Shown piece by piece: positions 1 through 11,900 of a stretch of DNA of 64,000 bases. The stretch comes from Paragorgia papillata (taxonomy: Eukaryota; Cnidaria; Anthozoa; Scleralcyonacea; Coralliidae), in contig JAWNZC010000122.1 of the NCBI GenBank assembly GCA_035771165.1, positions 592,501 to 656,500 on the forward strand, given 5' to 3'. Numbering within the stretch: position 1 is the first letter of the stretch; the number at the start of each line of letters is the position of its first letter. The notes below the pieces were generated by a model. It had not been told where the DNA came from. It saw nothing but the letters and a program-made list of their open reading frames with translations, and did not search any database. A program made the position numbers and the translations under genes.

Positions 1-420
1 ATATCCAAACCACAGACACGGTACTGATTTCCTTTGTGCTTTCTTCATGAATTATTAATGAGTTTGAGATATATCAATCATGTACGTCCATGCAAACGAG
101 TGTTTGCTAAGTAATATATCCAACACGAGTCAGTGTTCTTCCTCCGATTTCTAAATACAGCCAAGCGGGTTGAAAATACGAGGCGAAGCCGAGTTTTTTT
201 AACCCGCTTGGCTGTATTTAGACATCGGAGGATGAACACTGACGAGTGTTGGATATAGCTTCTCAAACGGATCAATATTTTAAGAGAAAATCGACCTCAA
301 AGTTTGCTAAATTTGACCGTAATCTTCCTCCGATTTATAAATACTGATTAAATATTGATTTATTTTGAAATTTCCTCATGAATTATTAATGAGTTTGAGA
401 AGTAAATATAATAGTTTCAA
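1..420. repeat. Dispersed repeat with a long central hairpin
   Basis: Positions 115-258 form a long imperfect inverted repeat: TCCAACACGAGTCAGTGTTC on the left matches the reverse complement on the right, with a turn rich in GAGGCGAAGCCGAG. The flank at 1-80 is the reverse complement of sequence near 15245-15330, so this is one copy of a dispersed family (others at 15240-15540, 39460-39900, 50390-50700 and 53380-53530). No reading frame of interest is seen. Confidence 0.7.
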
Positions 421-607
421 AAAATAATAGTTTCAAAGCAAACATGTCGGAACCTTGCCAGCGACCGCGTTGATAAGCAAAGTATAATATCGCACAAAAG
501 TAAAGTGCTATGTTTTTAAATAAGTGCTGTGTACTGCCGAAGGAGATATTAAAAGCGAGCCACTGTCATTTCACTCCGAGGACGTCAGTAAAACCACTAC
601 AGTTCCG

Positions 608-978
608 GTTTGAGCGTGGACACGTGTAATTTGACGACACACGTTTCACGCGGGAAACTAACATGTTGCTAAGCGGAAACTGCGAAGTTACCAAGGCCAA
701 ACGGCATTGTTTCTTCGCACAAACGTCGCGTTGTGGGGTTTGTCAGCGTAATGGCCGATCGGAAAAGCATTGTGGAGTTCTTAGCTTCACTTGATGAAGA
801 TTTAATTGTGTATAAAGATGAGTTATAAACATGCCCACATTTGCTTTGAAAATTTGGCGCTCGTTTCAAATTGAAACAACACCGTTTGGCCTTAGTAACG
901 TTACAGTTTCCGCTTAGCAACATGTTAGTTTCCCACGAGAAACGTGTGTCGTCAAATTACGCGTGTCCACGCTCAAAC
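608..978. mobile_element. Foldback MITE carrying a short ATG reading frame
   Basis: Arms of about 80-100 bases are near-perfect inverted repeats, starting GTTTGAGCGTGGACAC and ending GTGTCCACGCTCAAAC. Between the arms (751-828) lies an ATG-started frame of 25 residues beginning MADRKSIVEFLASLDED. It looks like an N-terminal exon left after internal deletion of a larger transposon. Superfamily not assigned. Confidence 0.7.
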
Positions 979-1149
979 TCCCACAAACCAATTGGCTTTC
1001 TTTGAGACTTTGAGTTGCTTTTGTAACTGTCACATGTACTGTACTGTTTAACCTCACTTGGTTATATGGCCGAGCTTGTTTTCAGTCTATGCCACACGTT
1101 GATCGTAAAAAAGCGTATTATTATTATTATTTGTACCGTGAGAGCGAAC

Positions 1150-1560
1150 CACTAAGTTTTCACAGGAAGAGTTACTCAGAAAAGACAGACAGGGTTTGAA
1201 GCTGCAACCTTCTAATCACTACCCTGCGAGCAGAGCCTTCTTTTCCTTATTTCTTCGCTGAGAGAGAGGAAGAAAAGTAAGCTCTGCTGTATTCGTGTTT
1301 GGCTTCGTCCAAGATTTAGGACGAAGTAACTCGTTAAGACCCGTTTAACCGGTTCTCGTTTTTGTTTTCTGCTCTGATTGGGACTCGGTTCGAGATTGTA
1401 ACCAAGCAACTGACATGCATGCGCAATGGAAACCAGTCACGAATACAGCAGAGCCTACTTTTCTTTCTCTCTCTCAGCGAAGAAATAAGGAAAAGGCTCT
1501 GCTCGCAGGGTATCTAATGACCAGTTAGACGTTCTAACCATTGAGCCAGCGAGGCTCAGA
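1150..1560 (-). repeat. tRNA-like (SINE head) sequence split by a MITE
   Basis: With the element at 1220-1512 and one target copy removed, the minus strand reads as a tRNA-like sequence: a GGCTCAATGGTTAGAAC A-box/D-arm, a five-base-pair anticodon stem (TCTAA/TTAGA), and a degenerate T-arm (CAGCTTCAAACCC). A related 3' half lies at about 2237-2312 with a good B-box (GTTCGAACCC). I read it as a tRNA-derived SINE rather than a working tRNA, because the T-stem is poor. Confidence 0.5.
1220..1512. mobile_element. MULE-like MITE, TIR TACCCTGCGAG
   Basis: Long terminal inverted repeats begin TACCCTGCGAG and end CTCGCAGGGTA. The flanks are TCTAATCAC and TCTAATGAC, a 9-base target duplication with one change. 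Nine-base duplications with long inverted repeats are typical of Mutator-like elements. A close relative with a perfect 9-base duplication is at 34160-34459; another with the same termini but a different interior is at 28856-29160. It has split a tRNA-like SINE. Confidence 0.8.
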
Positions 1561-1668
1561 TGGAAAGCTAAGGTTGCAAATTCATAGTCATATGTGTGCT
1601 CCATAGTAAATTAAAGTGGTAGCATTTGTACACGAGATGTAGTTAAAAGTGATATGATAAGTTGTACG

Positions 1669-2175
1669 CAGTGATGGATTTACAGGGGGGTGCGCACCCC
1701 CTGGCCCTGGGCCAAGGGGGTGCAGGGGGGTGCCAATTACTCAATTATCCAAAATCCCAATTGATTCGGCAAGTATTAAAACAGCAAGTATATCGCGTTG
1801 AAGTCATTTTTATTTTTTAATAATGGAAATGCTGCATTTTGAATACGTCAGGGGTGCATACGTAGCAGCTACCTAAGATTCGATTTATTGGACTTTCCCC
1901 CCGTTATTTTCTATAATTTTAAATGTATTTGTATAATAAAACGTCCACTTTATCCCTAAATTTATTTGACACCTTCCAGGTTTGATAAAATTCGCTATTG
2001 AAAACACGATTTAAAACTTTTAAATCTTTACTTCAAAGTACCGTCAGAATGCAGGAAATGCCATTTCAGAGGTCCAAATTTCAAAAAATTTGAAGGAATG
2101 GTGTTAAAAAAATTATAGATCCGTCCCTGCAGCACACCCCCCCCCCCCTACCAGATCAAGCTGGATCCATCACTG
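1669..2175. mobile_element. Non-autonomous hAT element
   Basis: The ends are CAGTGATGGAT and ATCCATCACTG, flanked by a perfect 8-base direct duplication GTTGTACG (1661-1668 and 2176-2183). Both are hallmarks of hAT transposons. No transposase frame is present. A subterminal stretch (GGAAATGCCATTTCAGA) recurs near 10845, 26270 and 61665, showing further relatives. Confidence 0.85.
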
Positions 2176-2236
2176 GTTGTACGTATACATGTAGTACATG
2201 TGGTACGCTTGCGAGCTTGGTGTAATGTGACAGACA

Positions 2237-2312
2237 TTCGGTGAACGACGTTCGTCAAGCTCAATTACTCAGAAAAGATTTCTGAGCCCCAGACAGGGTT
2301 CGAACATGCAAC
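2237..2312 (-). repeat. tRNA-derived SINE fragment
   Basis: The minus strand carries TGTTCGAACCCTG, a good RNA polymerase III B-box, followed by sequence shared with the tRNA-like repeat at 1160-1210 (TTTTCTGAGTAA). Only the 3' half of the tRNA-like head is recognisable. Confidence 0.45.
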
Positions 2313-2637
2313 CTTCTAATACCGGTGGCCTTATTTCTTGAAAGGGGGTGCATTCAAGAAAAACAGCCACAGGGTCTCAAAAAAGGCCTTCAGAGCCGAA
2401 ATAGGTGTATTAAAAGATCCAGAGGTCGTATAACCTCATTTTAGTATACGACTTATAACAATAACAGACCATTACCACTGTCCTTTCCATTCTGTCCTAA
2501 TCCATTGTCCAACCCTTACATGAAGCATAGGCCTCTATACAAATCACCAAGTTAAAAAACAAAAATTTAATAAATGCGATGTGAACAACAACATGAACAC
2601 ATTAATTAAGCAGCAACTCGTCAATGCAACTTTTTAA

Positions 2638-2822
2638 AGTGTGTATGAAACGAAAATTAAGTTTGTCTTGTTTGAAAGAACACTTAAAATGACAAAGTAA
2701 CATCTTTTGCAGTTTACAGTTTACAAACGGAAATATCTCAACAACGAAGCAACGAAACGAAAAACTGCAAAATATGTCACTTTGTCATTTTAAGTGTGCT
2801 TTCAAATAAGACAGACAACAAA
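2638..2822. mobile_element. Shortened copy of TTAA foldback MITE
   Basis: Inverted repeat sharing GAAACGAAAATTAAGTTTGT and its reverse complement with the full copies at 14293-14772 and 18539-19032. It is preceded by TTAA. The central part is deleted and the right end is not intact. Confidence 0.65.
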
Positions 2823-2861
2823 GAGCAACATGCAGTTCTTGGACAAAAAGGCACAACCTAC

Positions 2862-2935
2862 CGAAGGATAATCCTCCAGATACTCTTGAATAAAATCGCG
2901 CGAATGTTCTGTCACGTCTTCCCAAACATTCTTAC
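2862..2935 (-). CDS. SETDB1: SETDB1 exon 11 (last exon seen)
   Basis: 74-base exon reading [20 protein letters not shown] and DYPS, matching human [25 protein letters not shown]. Acceptor TTTCTAG, donor CTTCG|GTAGGT, phase 0 out. The next exon (human RPMVLLKSGQ region) was not found between 1 and 2861, so the gene runs off the window. Confidence 0.9.
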
Positions 2936-5900
2936 CTAGAAATTATTGACAAATATTTACATGAATATTATTGACATGAATACTCCTGTAAACTCCATAC
3001 AAATTAGCGAACAAACGAACGAACGAACAAATGAAGAAACGAACAAACAAACAAACAAACAAACAAACAAACAAGCAAACAAACAAACAAACAAACAAAC
3101 AAACAAACAAACAAAACGAACGAACAAACAAACAAACAAACAAACAAAACAACAAACAAACAAACAAACAAGCAAACAAACAAACAAACAAACAAAACAA
3201 CAAACAAACAAACAAACAAACAAACAAACAAAACAACAAACAAACAAACAAACAAACAAAACAACAAACAAACAAACAAACAAACAAACAAACAAACAAA
3301 CAAACAAACAAAACGAATAAACAAAACGAACGAACAAACAAACAAACAAACAAACAAACAAATGAACAAACAAAACAAACAAAACAAACAAAATAAACAA
3401 ACAAACAAACAAACAAACAAACAAAACGAACAAACAAACAAACAAACGTTTACATTAGTACTATTTCTTCACTGTACCTTTATGATGAACTTTATGAAGC
3501 TTTTTGGCTGATAAATATTGTGCAAAACCATCGTCAAAAAATATCAAGAACCTTTTCCTGTTATCACTACAAGGCATCTCGGCAACAATACCAGCATACC
3601 ATATATCCAATCTGCCGTAAAGACCTTTGGCGAGACAAGAGAACGGGAGTCATTCATTTCGGACGTACAGCAAAACTCACGGTCCGTTTTGGCCTAGTTT
3701 CTAGGCCTTTCGCTTCCGACCACAACAGGTCTTGCCCAAAAAAGCGGCCGAACAAAAATGGCGGAAATATGGATCCTTTCTCTGATAGCAGCAACCGCTG
3801 ACCATATTCTGGTAATATATTTACTAGCCTGGTACCCTGGCCCAATTTCAAAAGAAATATGGGCCAGGTAACCACTAATCTCATTCTCGCGTCATCAGGG
3901 CTAAATCCACTTATGACGATTGCAATTTTACTCATAGCCACTAAAAACGCGCGAAATTTCAACCAATAGGAAAGCAGAAGTCTTTAGTGGTTACCTGGCC
4001 CATATTCTTTGATTGGGCCAGGGTACCAGGCTATATATTTACTTGATTGTGGGCTCAGCCGCGCCCGCAAAACGATCAATTTAGTTGTAAATTGATTTAT
4101 CAGAGACAGGTCAGCGGTTACTACTATGGGAGAAAGAACCCTTAAAACCGCCATCTTAGATTGGGCCACCCGCAGTCAAGTTATATATAGGCCGTGAAGT
4201 TGGTGTAGGTTCTTGGATCTGGAAAGACTGGCAGATTACCGAGGTAACAAGGTAGGAGATATTTTACTAGCAACTAAAACACTCGTAGAATCCATATTTC
4301 ACTACATCCGGGAACCGAGGGGCGTATTTCTCGTACGTAACGCTCGTGAGTGACATATCGACAAGTCAAAATTTACGCCTTTTGCCGCAAGTTTCGAATC
4401 AAGTAAATTTGAGCCAGTAATTTATCTTAATTCAGTTTTTCACGTAAAATGACGTATTCGAATAAGCTGTTGTATTTTTCATTTGTATTTTCTAAAAGTT
4501 TTAGGTCAAGCGGTTGTAGTTTTTGCATTAAACCCAGTTTATCAACATCACTTCCACGCATAATTTCATTGTCCATATAATAAATAGAACATTACACGGT
4601 TGCTCAAAGGATATGGACTTTATATTCTCGTGGCAAGAGCAATATCTCACTCGTTCGCTGCGCTCTCTCTCGTGAGATATTGTCCTTGCCACTCGAACAT
4701 AAAATCCATATCTTCTCGCCACCGTGTCATATCCCCAGTGCTGTGAGTAACTTCGTTACAAGTAACTAGTTACAGTAACTAGTTACATTTTTAAGTAACT
4801 GTAACTGAAACTAGTTACTTTTTCTGAAGAAGTAACTGTAACTATAACCAGTTACTTTTTGAAGAAGTAACTATAACTAGTTACTTTTTTAAAGAACTGT
4901 AACTAGTTACAATATTTGGTTAAAAAATGTGACTAGTATAGTTACTGATATTCAGTTGAGGATGTCATTCTTTCTTGATAAAAAATGGTTTTGATAACAA
5001 TAAAGATACATTATATACAATTTGACTATTTCTGCTTAGTGACAACTATATTTAGCTGTAAAAACATAATTATGGTACTGGCGTCTAAAAACCAGTAATT
5101 TCTTTGTCGATTCTAGTAACATGGACAAAAGAATGTAACTTTGTAACTAGTTACAAAATTTTTGAAGTAACTTTGTAACTGTAACTAGTTACTTTCTTTT
5201 CATTGTAACGTTTATCGGTAACTAGTTACTTTTCTAACGATGTAACTGTAACTAGTTACAAAAATTATGTAACTTTTACAGCACTGCGTATCCCCTTTAT
5301 ATTTAACTCGTCCTTTTCAATGTACTACTCACCAACAACTCTACTTCCAACACAAAGATCCACGACCATCGCTGGAGCCTCTGGGCAGATGTGATTGAGA
5401 GAAAGAACACCTTTCTGACCCTTGTCGTACTTGATGCTGTACTTGGTCTAATAAGAAACATAAGACATAAATATCACATGCGGCACATGCGCCAAGAATA
5501 AGTGATCCCAGGTCAGTGCAATCTCGTTCCCAGAGCCCACGTTCCCCACCCGGGAAACGAGGGACTCTGGGATAATCCGTTTCAAATCGTTACGTTATTG
5601 GCTGAATAGTGAGCATGAGTTGGTCTGAAGTGACCGGAAGTAGAATTAATAAAACCAAAATAACAAAGATGTCGGACGACAAGACTCCAGTGAAGACGTT
5701 GCCGCGATCGATATCTTCGCCGTATGTGTGCATGTAGCTGCTGTAATTCGAGCTTCGCCAGCAACCCCATTGACTTGTTTGGGGAAAAGTCAAACAAGGA
5801 GAACATACTATCCAGATTCCGCTCGGATATTTACGCATGTGTACCTCAACCGGAATAACAATAATCCTGTGATTTGAAACGGATTATCCCAGGGTCTCTC

Positions 5901-8900
5901 GTTTCCCGGGTGGGGAACGTGGGCTCTGGGAACGAGATTGAGGTCAGCGGTAAAGTCCTACCTATAATACGAACGTGTTTTCTGATTGGTTGTATGTAAC
6001 CAATCACATTGTTCATTACCAATTACTCATACCCAGGCTACGACAACAACGCCTTTTGGTAGAAGAACAACCGATATAGGGTAACTATTACAAGAAAAGC
6101 TATAGTCTATCCCTCGTTCAAGATATGACTTTCAAATATTAATATATGCTAAATACCTGTCTGTGTTTGTCAGGCATGATCTTGGTTATCTCACCTGTAA
6201 GTATAAAGAAGTACATACCTTAAGATTTACAACAGCAATCACAACAATCTACACTAGACTGGATCCCACTCCACTCCATTCTACTCTACGCCATTTCGTT
6301 CCATTCCACTCTACTCTATTGCACTCCACTCGACCACTCCACTCCATTCTAGTGATTCTACTCTATTCTAGTGACTCTACTCTATTCTAGTGACTCTACT
6401 CTATTCTAGTGACTCTAATCTACTCTACTCTATTCTAGTGACTCTACTCTACTCCACTCTACTCTACTCTACTCCATTCCACTCAATTCTAGTCTACTTC
6501 ACTCCATTCCATTCCACTCCACTCTACTCTACTCTACTCTGCTCCACTCCATTCTATTCTACTCCATTCCACTCCATTCTACTCTACTCCATTCTAGTCT
6601 ACTCCACTCCACTCCATTCTAGTCTTCTAGTCTACTCCTGCATTCTAGTCTAATCTACTCCACTCCATTCCACTCCATTCTACTGCATTCCATTCCACTC
6701 CATTTTACTGTACTCCACTCCATCTAGTCTACTCCACCATTCTAGTCTACTCCACTCCACTCTAATACATTCCACTCCATTTTACTCTACTCCATTCTAT
6801 TCTACTCCATTACATACTACGGGATTTTTCAAGCCTACCAGGGAAACCAAATGTCACTGGATCGCTTTCCCAGCACCCTTGACCCAACTATGTAATCAGT
6901 AGGACTATGAGGACGGCGGCTAAAATTAGAAAAAAATAATTATGATGTCATGAAAAATTTAGCGGCTTTATTTCTTAGTCTGGGTTTTGAAAGTGTAACC
7001 AAAACCTGACGATATAGTTGGTGGTTGGCTCGTTAGTTGGTTCGTTCGTTGGTTGGCTGGTTCGTTGGTTAATTCGTTAGTTGGTTGGTTGGCTGGTTCG
7101 TTGGTTAATCCGTTAGTTGGTTGGTTGGCTGGTTCGTTGGTTCGTTCGTTGTTGGTTCGTTAGTTCGTTGGTTAATTCGTTAGTTAGTCAGTTGGTTCGT
7201 TGGTAATTCGTTAGTTGGTTCGTTGGTTAATTCGTTAGTTGGTTCGTTGGTTAATTCGTTAGTTGGTTAATTCGTTAGTTGGTTAATTCGTTAGTTGGTT
7301 AATTCTGGTTAGTTGGTTAATTCGTTCGTTGGTTCGTTGGTTAGTTCGTTAGTTAGTTAGTTGGTTGGTTGGTTAGTTGGTTAATTCGTTAGTTGGTTAA
7401 TTCGTTAGTTGGTTAATTCGTTAGTTGGTTAATTCGTTAGTTGGTTAATTCGTTCGTTGGTTGGTTCGTTAGTTGGTTAATTCGTTAGTTGGTTGGTTCG
7501 TTGGTTAATTCGTTAGTTGGTTAATTCGTTAGTTGGTTAATTCGTTAGTTGGTTAATTCGTTAGTTGGTTAATTCGTTAGTTGGTTGGTTGGTTAATTCA
7601 TTAGTTAGTTGGTTGGTTAATTCGTTAGTTGGTTGGTTCGTTGGTTGGTTCGTTAATTCGTTAGTTGGTTAATTCGTTAGTTGGTTGGTTCGTTGGTTGG
7701 TTAATTCGTTAGTTGGTTGGTTCGTTAATTCGTTAGTTAGTTGGTTGGTTGGTTAATTCGTTAGTTGGTTGGTTGGTTAATTCGTTAGTTAGTTGGTTCG
7801 TTCGCCTTTAAATTGTTGCACGACCTAAATCAAGAACTGATACACGAGTGACTAATATTGAATCAATGCGCATGCCCACCCACCGTCTCACATTATTGGT
7901 AATTGATGTTCTGTATTATATTGCCCTTGACTAACCTGATAATATGAGAGGCGAAAGAAGGTTGAGCTTCTTTACTTCTTAATGTTCTTTGCGAGAGTAT
8001 TACAGGACTGCTACTAGTTGACACAGTACTTGAATAAACCACATCCCCCTGGCTTGCTTCGAAGTCCTCGAGTTCTATCGGAGATTGGCTACGTTCATTC
8101 AATGACGAAGACGCGGACTCAGTGGAGCTCCCGTTCCCCCCTGTGCTGAATGACGTCGGCAGTGCAATGGCTGCTGACATCCTGAGGAAAGAAAAACACA
8201 AAATGAAATTGCAAATCAAAACCTTAAAGTCCATATTCGGGACCGCTGTAATTGGCTAATCGCTGTTGCTGATCCCCTGCCATCGTTACTAAGTAACTTT
8301 TCTATGTTGTTATCTGTACATAAACATTTTTTATCTGGCAAAGCCAATAAAATAATATATATATATATATATATATAAACTCAAATTTTTCATAGAATAG
8401 AGCAAACAGTTGTTCAGTGAAAAATTTTTTTGATTGGAGCTATTCTTCAATGTTTTTTGGCGATTCGCATTTCTAGTATGGTAATGAGATGACGTCTATG
8501 TATTTGGCTTTCTTTCTCTTTTTGGCAAGATAAACTACCTGAGAATTTTTGTGGAAAAACTCATACAATATGGAGCATGTTGTTCAAACACACCATTAAT
8601 GAAGAATTGGGTCATGTCACTCAAATCACTCGTCGCTCATGTCACTGCAAATAAATATTGTAAAGATGGTCATTGATGACTACTTTGGCGTCATGTCATT
8701 ACCATTATGAAAACAAAAATCTCTATTAAAGCAATAAAGGTTGCTCCAATCTAAAAAAATATTTTTCTCTGACGAAGGGCCTTCGCTCGAAGCGTTAGAA
8801 ACTACGTTCAATATAATTTCGGCGTGTTTACGATTAAGATACCTGCCAGCCACATAACTGATCTCAAACACTTTCAAGCAAGCAGGCAAGAACACAAGAA

Positions 8901-11900
8901 CACTTCACTTCGAACCACCCGATCGAAAAGAAAGAAGGCACATGCACTGGTCACATGCATAGATATAGTCACATGCATAGATATAGTCACATGCCTGCAG
9001 TTTCGCAAAGCCTGTTGGGTCATTTCACTGTTTGGCTTAATAAGCCATTTGCACGATGACGTCAGATGGCGTTGGGTGACTACAACTACCAGAATGTTTT
9101 GCCAGTATTCTAGGGTTTCGGCTAAAACGGATGACCCAAAGGGACCCGTCCAGTCCTTTCGCAGCTTTTCCAAAATATGTCGTCAAATATGTTTTTCCAA
9201 AAAGCTAGAAGGTAAAGCAGATTTCTGTTTAGGGTTAGGGTTTATGTTGTAGTTAGGGTATCAAAAATATTGCTAAAATCTTGAGATTCACTGAAACTTG
9301 ACGACAAATTTGGAAAAAACAAATTTGACGACATATTTTGGAAAAGCCGCGAAAGGACTGGACGGGTCCTTCTGAGTGATCCCTTTTAGGCGAAACCCTA
9401 GAATACTGGCAAAGCATTCTGGTAGTTGTAGTCAGCCAACGCCTTCTCACGTCATCGTGCAAATGGCTTATTTATATTGCCAATGACCTTTAAGGTGGCT
9501 CCCTACGGTAATTTCAATAGGGGACTGGTGACTAGAAATAGTATCGCGACGCATGCGTAAATAGCGATCTTGTCGTATCGAAATTCTATGACCGCGTCGA
9601 CATAGATGTTAGACTTGTAGACGTTTCCTTCGGTGAATTTTGCTAAAATTTTGTAAATAAGTAGTTTATAAAAAGCTCTAAAGTATATATAATTTTAAAA
9701 AATTTTCATAAGACAGAACTTTTTTAAATCGATAATTTTTATAGCGAAAAATCTATCCATACAACCCTCTCTGATTTTGTGCATGGATATTCTCCACAAC
9801 AGTATCTATCATCTCAGCAATTTTTAAAAAATTTCACCGAAGCAAACTGAAGACATGCCGCTTCAATTATGCAATATTTGAAAATATACCAAAGTTCCAA
9901 CGTCATTATTACCATGGTAACAACAAATAATTGAACTTTTTGATAGATATTTTATATCTGCGATAGTTCTGCTATAGTAAGGTGTACTTAGTATTTATCT
10001 AACAAATTTTTAAACATGTGAATAACATTAGATAATGAGCGTATGAAATAGCGCGTATTTATTGAAACTATAGGGAGCCACCTTAAATCACCTGGAGCCA
10101 CTGGGTGGGAAGGGTGGGTAAACCCCATGGGCCCGGAGCAAAAGGAATTAATTAGGGGCCCCGAGCATTTTGTGACGTCATTATTATTATCATGTCATGA
10201 CATTATATTATTATCATGTCTTCCACTAGGCTATGCGCGCTGGCTATGCGGAATGGTGAATGCAGCAAGATCGGAAATGGCGGCTGTCGAGGCTCGCGAC
10301 TGTGCTGTTAGCGCGCTGCCTCTCACCAAAAGTTAAGCCCGGTTAGACGGGGTTAGTACTTGGATGGGTGACCACTTGGGAATGACCCCGTTGTCGAGCT
10401 GAAAACTAATGTGAGTGGAGTTGGAGTTGATCTCTCCTGTGCTTCGAGGGTTTTTCGCCGGGTTCTCCGGTTTTCCTCCCTCCGCAAAACCAACACTTAC
10501 ATCATGGTAGTCATGTTCAATTGGGGCATTTCGCTCTGTTTGACCACCAGTTGCTATAGGCAATAAAGTTAATAAATCTAAATCTATGAAATACGGGCTG
10601 ACCCGTATTAGCTACGCACGCGTAGAACGAATATCTTGCGTGTAAACGTCATCAATACACGGCCGACAACTCACTTGAGCCAGCACGCACGTGGACTGCG
10701 AACTGCCCCATGAAAGTGGCCGATTTTCTATGCGATTTCCGATCGTGTCATGAATCTATTCAAATAATCTGCCCACTTTAACAGATTTTGAATCGGAGTG
10801 CGAGTGATTAGATTTTGCTCAAAAGTGCCCTCAAAGTGCAGGAAATGCCATTTCAGAAACCCTAGATTCAAAAATTTTCCGGGGGAGCATGCCCCCCAAA
10901 GTAATCAATCCCACGGGCCCCCAGATGCCTAGTTGCACCACTGATAAGTACTGTCTCAGGCTATTCCCTTCTGGGCGGGATCCGACTCTTGAGTCTTACG
11001 TGTTTTACTCTGGCTAACGCCAGACGATTTTACTGTGAGAGGAAACGTTAATTCGGAGCATACCACGATATTTCATATAAGTACCTCGTGATTGGTGCCA
11101 GGGCGTCCGGTGATGGTGTTCGTGAAATTTCGTTCGATGACATTCGTCGCACCACGCTGGCCAATGATAATTCGTGAGGCACCAGTGGCACACCCGATTC
11201 GGTTGAAAAAGAACCGTTGTCTCTATCTTCGAAAGGTCCAACCTGTAGCTCTTTTTCTATAATCTTAGGTCGACGTCTTGCGTTATTTGCCATCGCTTCA
11301 CACTCGGCTGGAAGTAACATCGGCTGAGGTCGGATGTTAACGGTGGGTGTCGCACTGTCTTCGGATGACGTTCTCGAGTTGCGACTTATGGTTCGTGGGA
11401 ATACTTCCTCCACTTCGTCATCGATGATGATAGGAGAATCTTTGCCGCCACTAATAGATCTTCGTTCAGTGCTTACTGATCTAGATCTGTAAATTGAAAA
11501 GATCAATTAATTACTCGGGCTACTGTGGTAGACGAGTCTGGTTGTTTTTTGTTTTTTGGGTCGCGATATTGCCCCAACAGACACGACTGGAAATGGCGGC
11601 TGTCGAGGCTCGCGAAATACGGGCTAACCCGTATTAGCTACACATGCGTAGAACGAATATCTTGCGTGTAAACGTCATCAATACACGGCCGACAACTCAC
11701 TTGAGTCAGCACGCACGTGGACTGCGAACTGCCCCATGAAAGTGGCCGATTTTCAATGCGATTTCCGATCGTGCTTTGCGAAACTGCAGGCATGTGACTA
11801 TATCTATGCATGTGACCAGTGCATGTGCCTTCTTTCTTTTCGATCGGGTGGTTCGAAGTGAAGCGTTCTTGTGTTCTTGCCTGCTTGCTTGAAAGTGTTT

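Noticed and set aside
2943..3445. Several long open frames on both strands (Cys/Phe/Val-rich and Asn/Lys/Gln/Thr-rich)
   Set aside because: They are six-frame readings of the AAAC microsatellite in a SETDB1 intron.
6163..6653. Leu/Tyr/Ser-rich frames on the plus strand
   Set aside because: Products of the five-base tandem repeat; the left end overlaps SETDB1 exon 8 on the opposite strand.
8824..9252. 142-residue plus-strand frame
   Set aside because: Spans two different dispersed repeats (8822-9012 and the foldback MITE at 9040-9471); no conserved protein seen.
10331..10393. Functional 5S rRNA gene
   Set aside because: Only the 3' portion is similar and it continues into a SINE body and A-rich tail; a second copy has the same layout.
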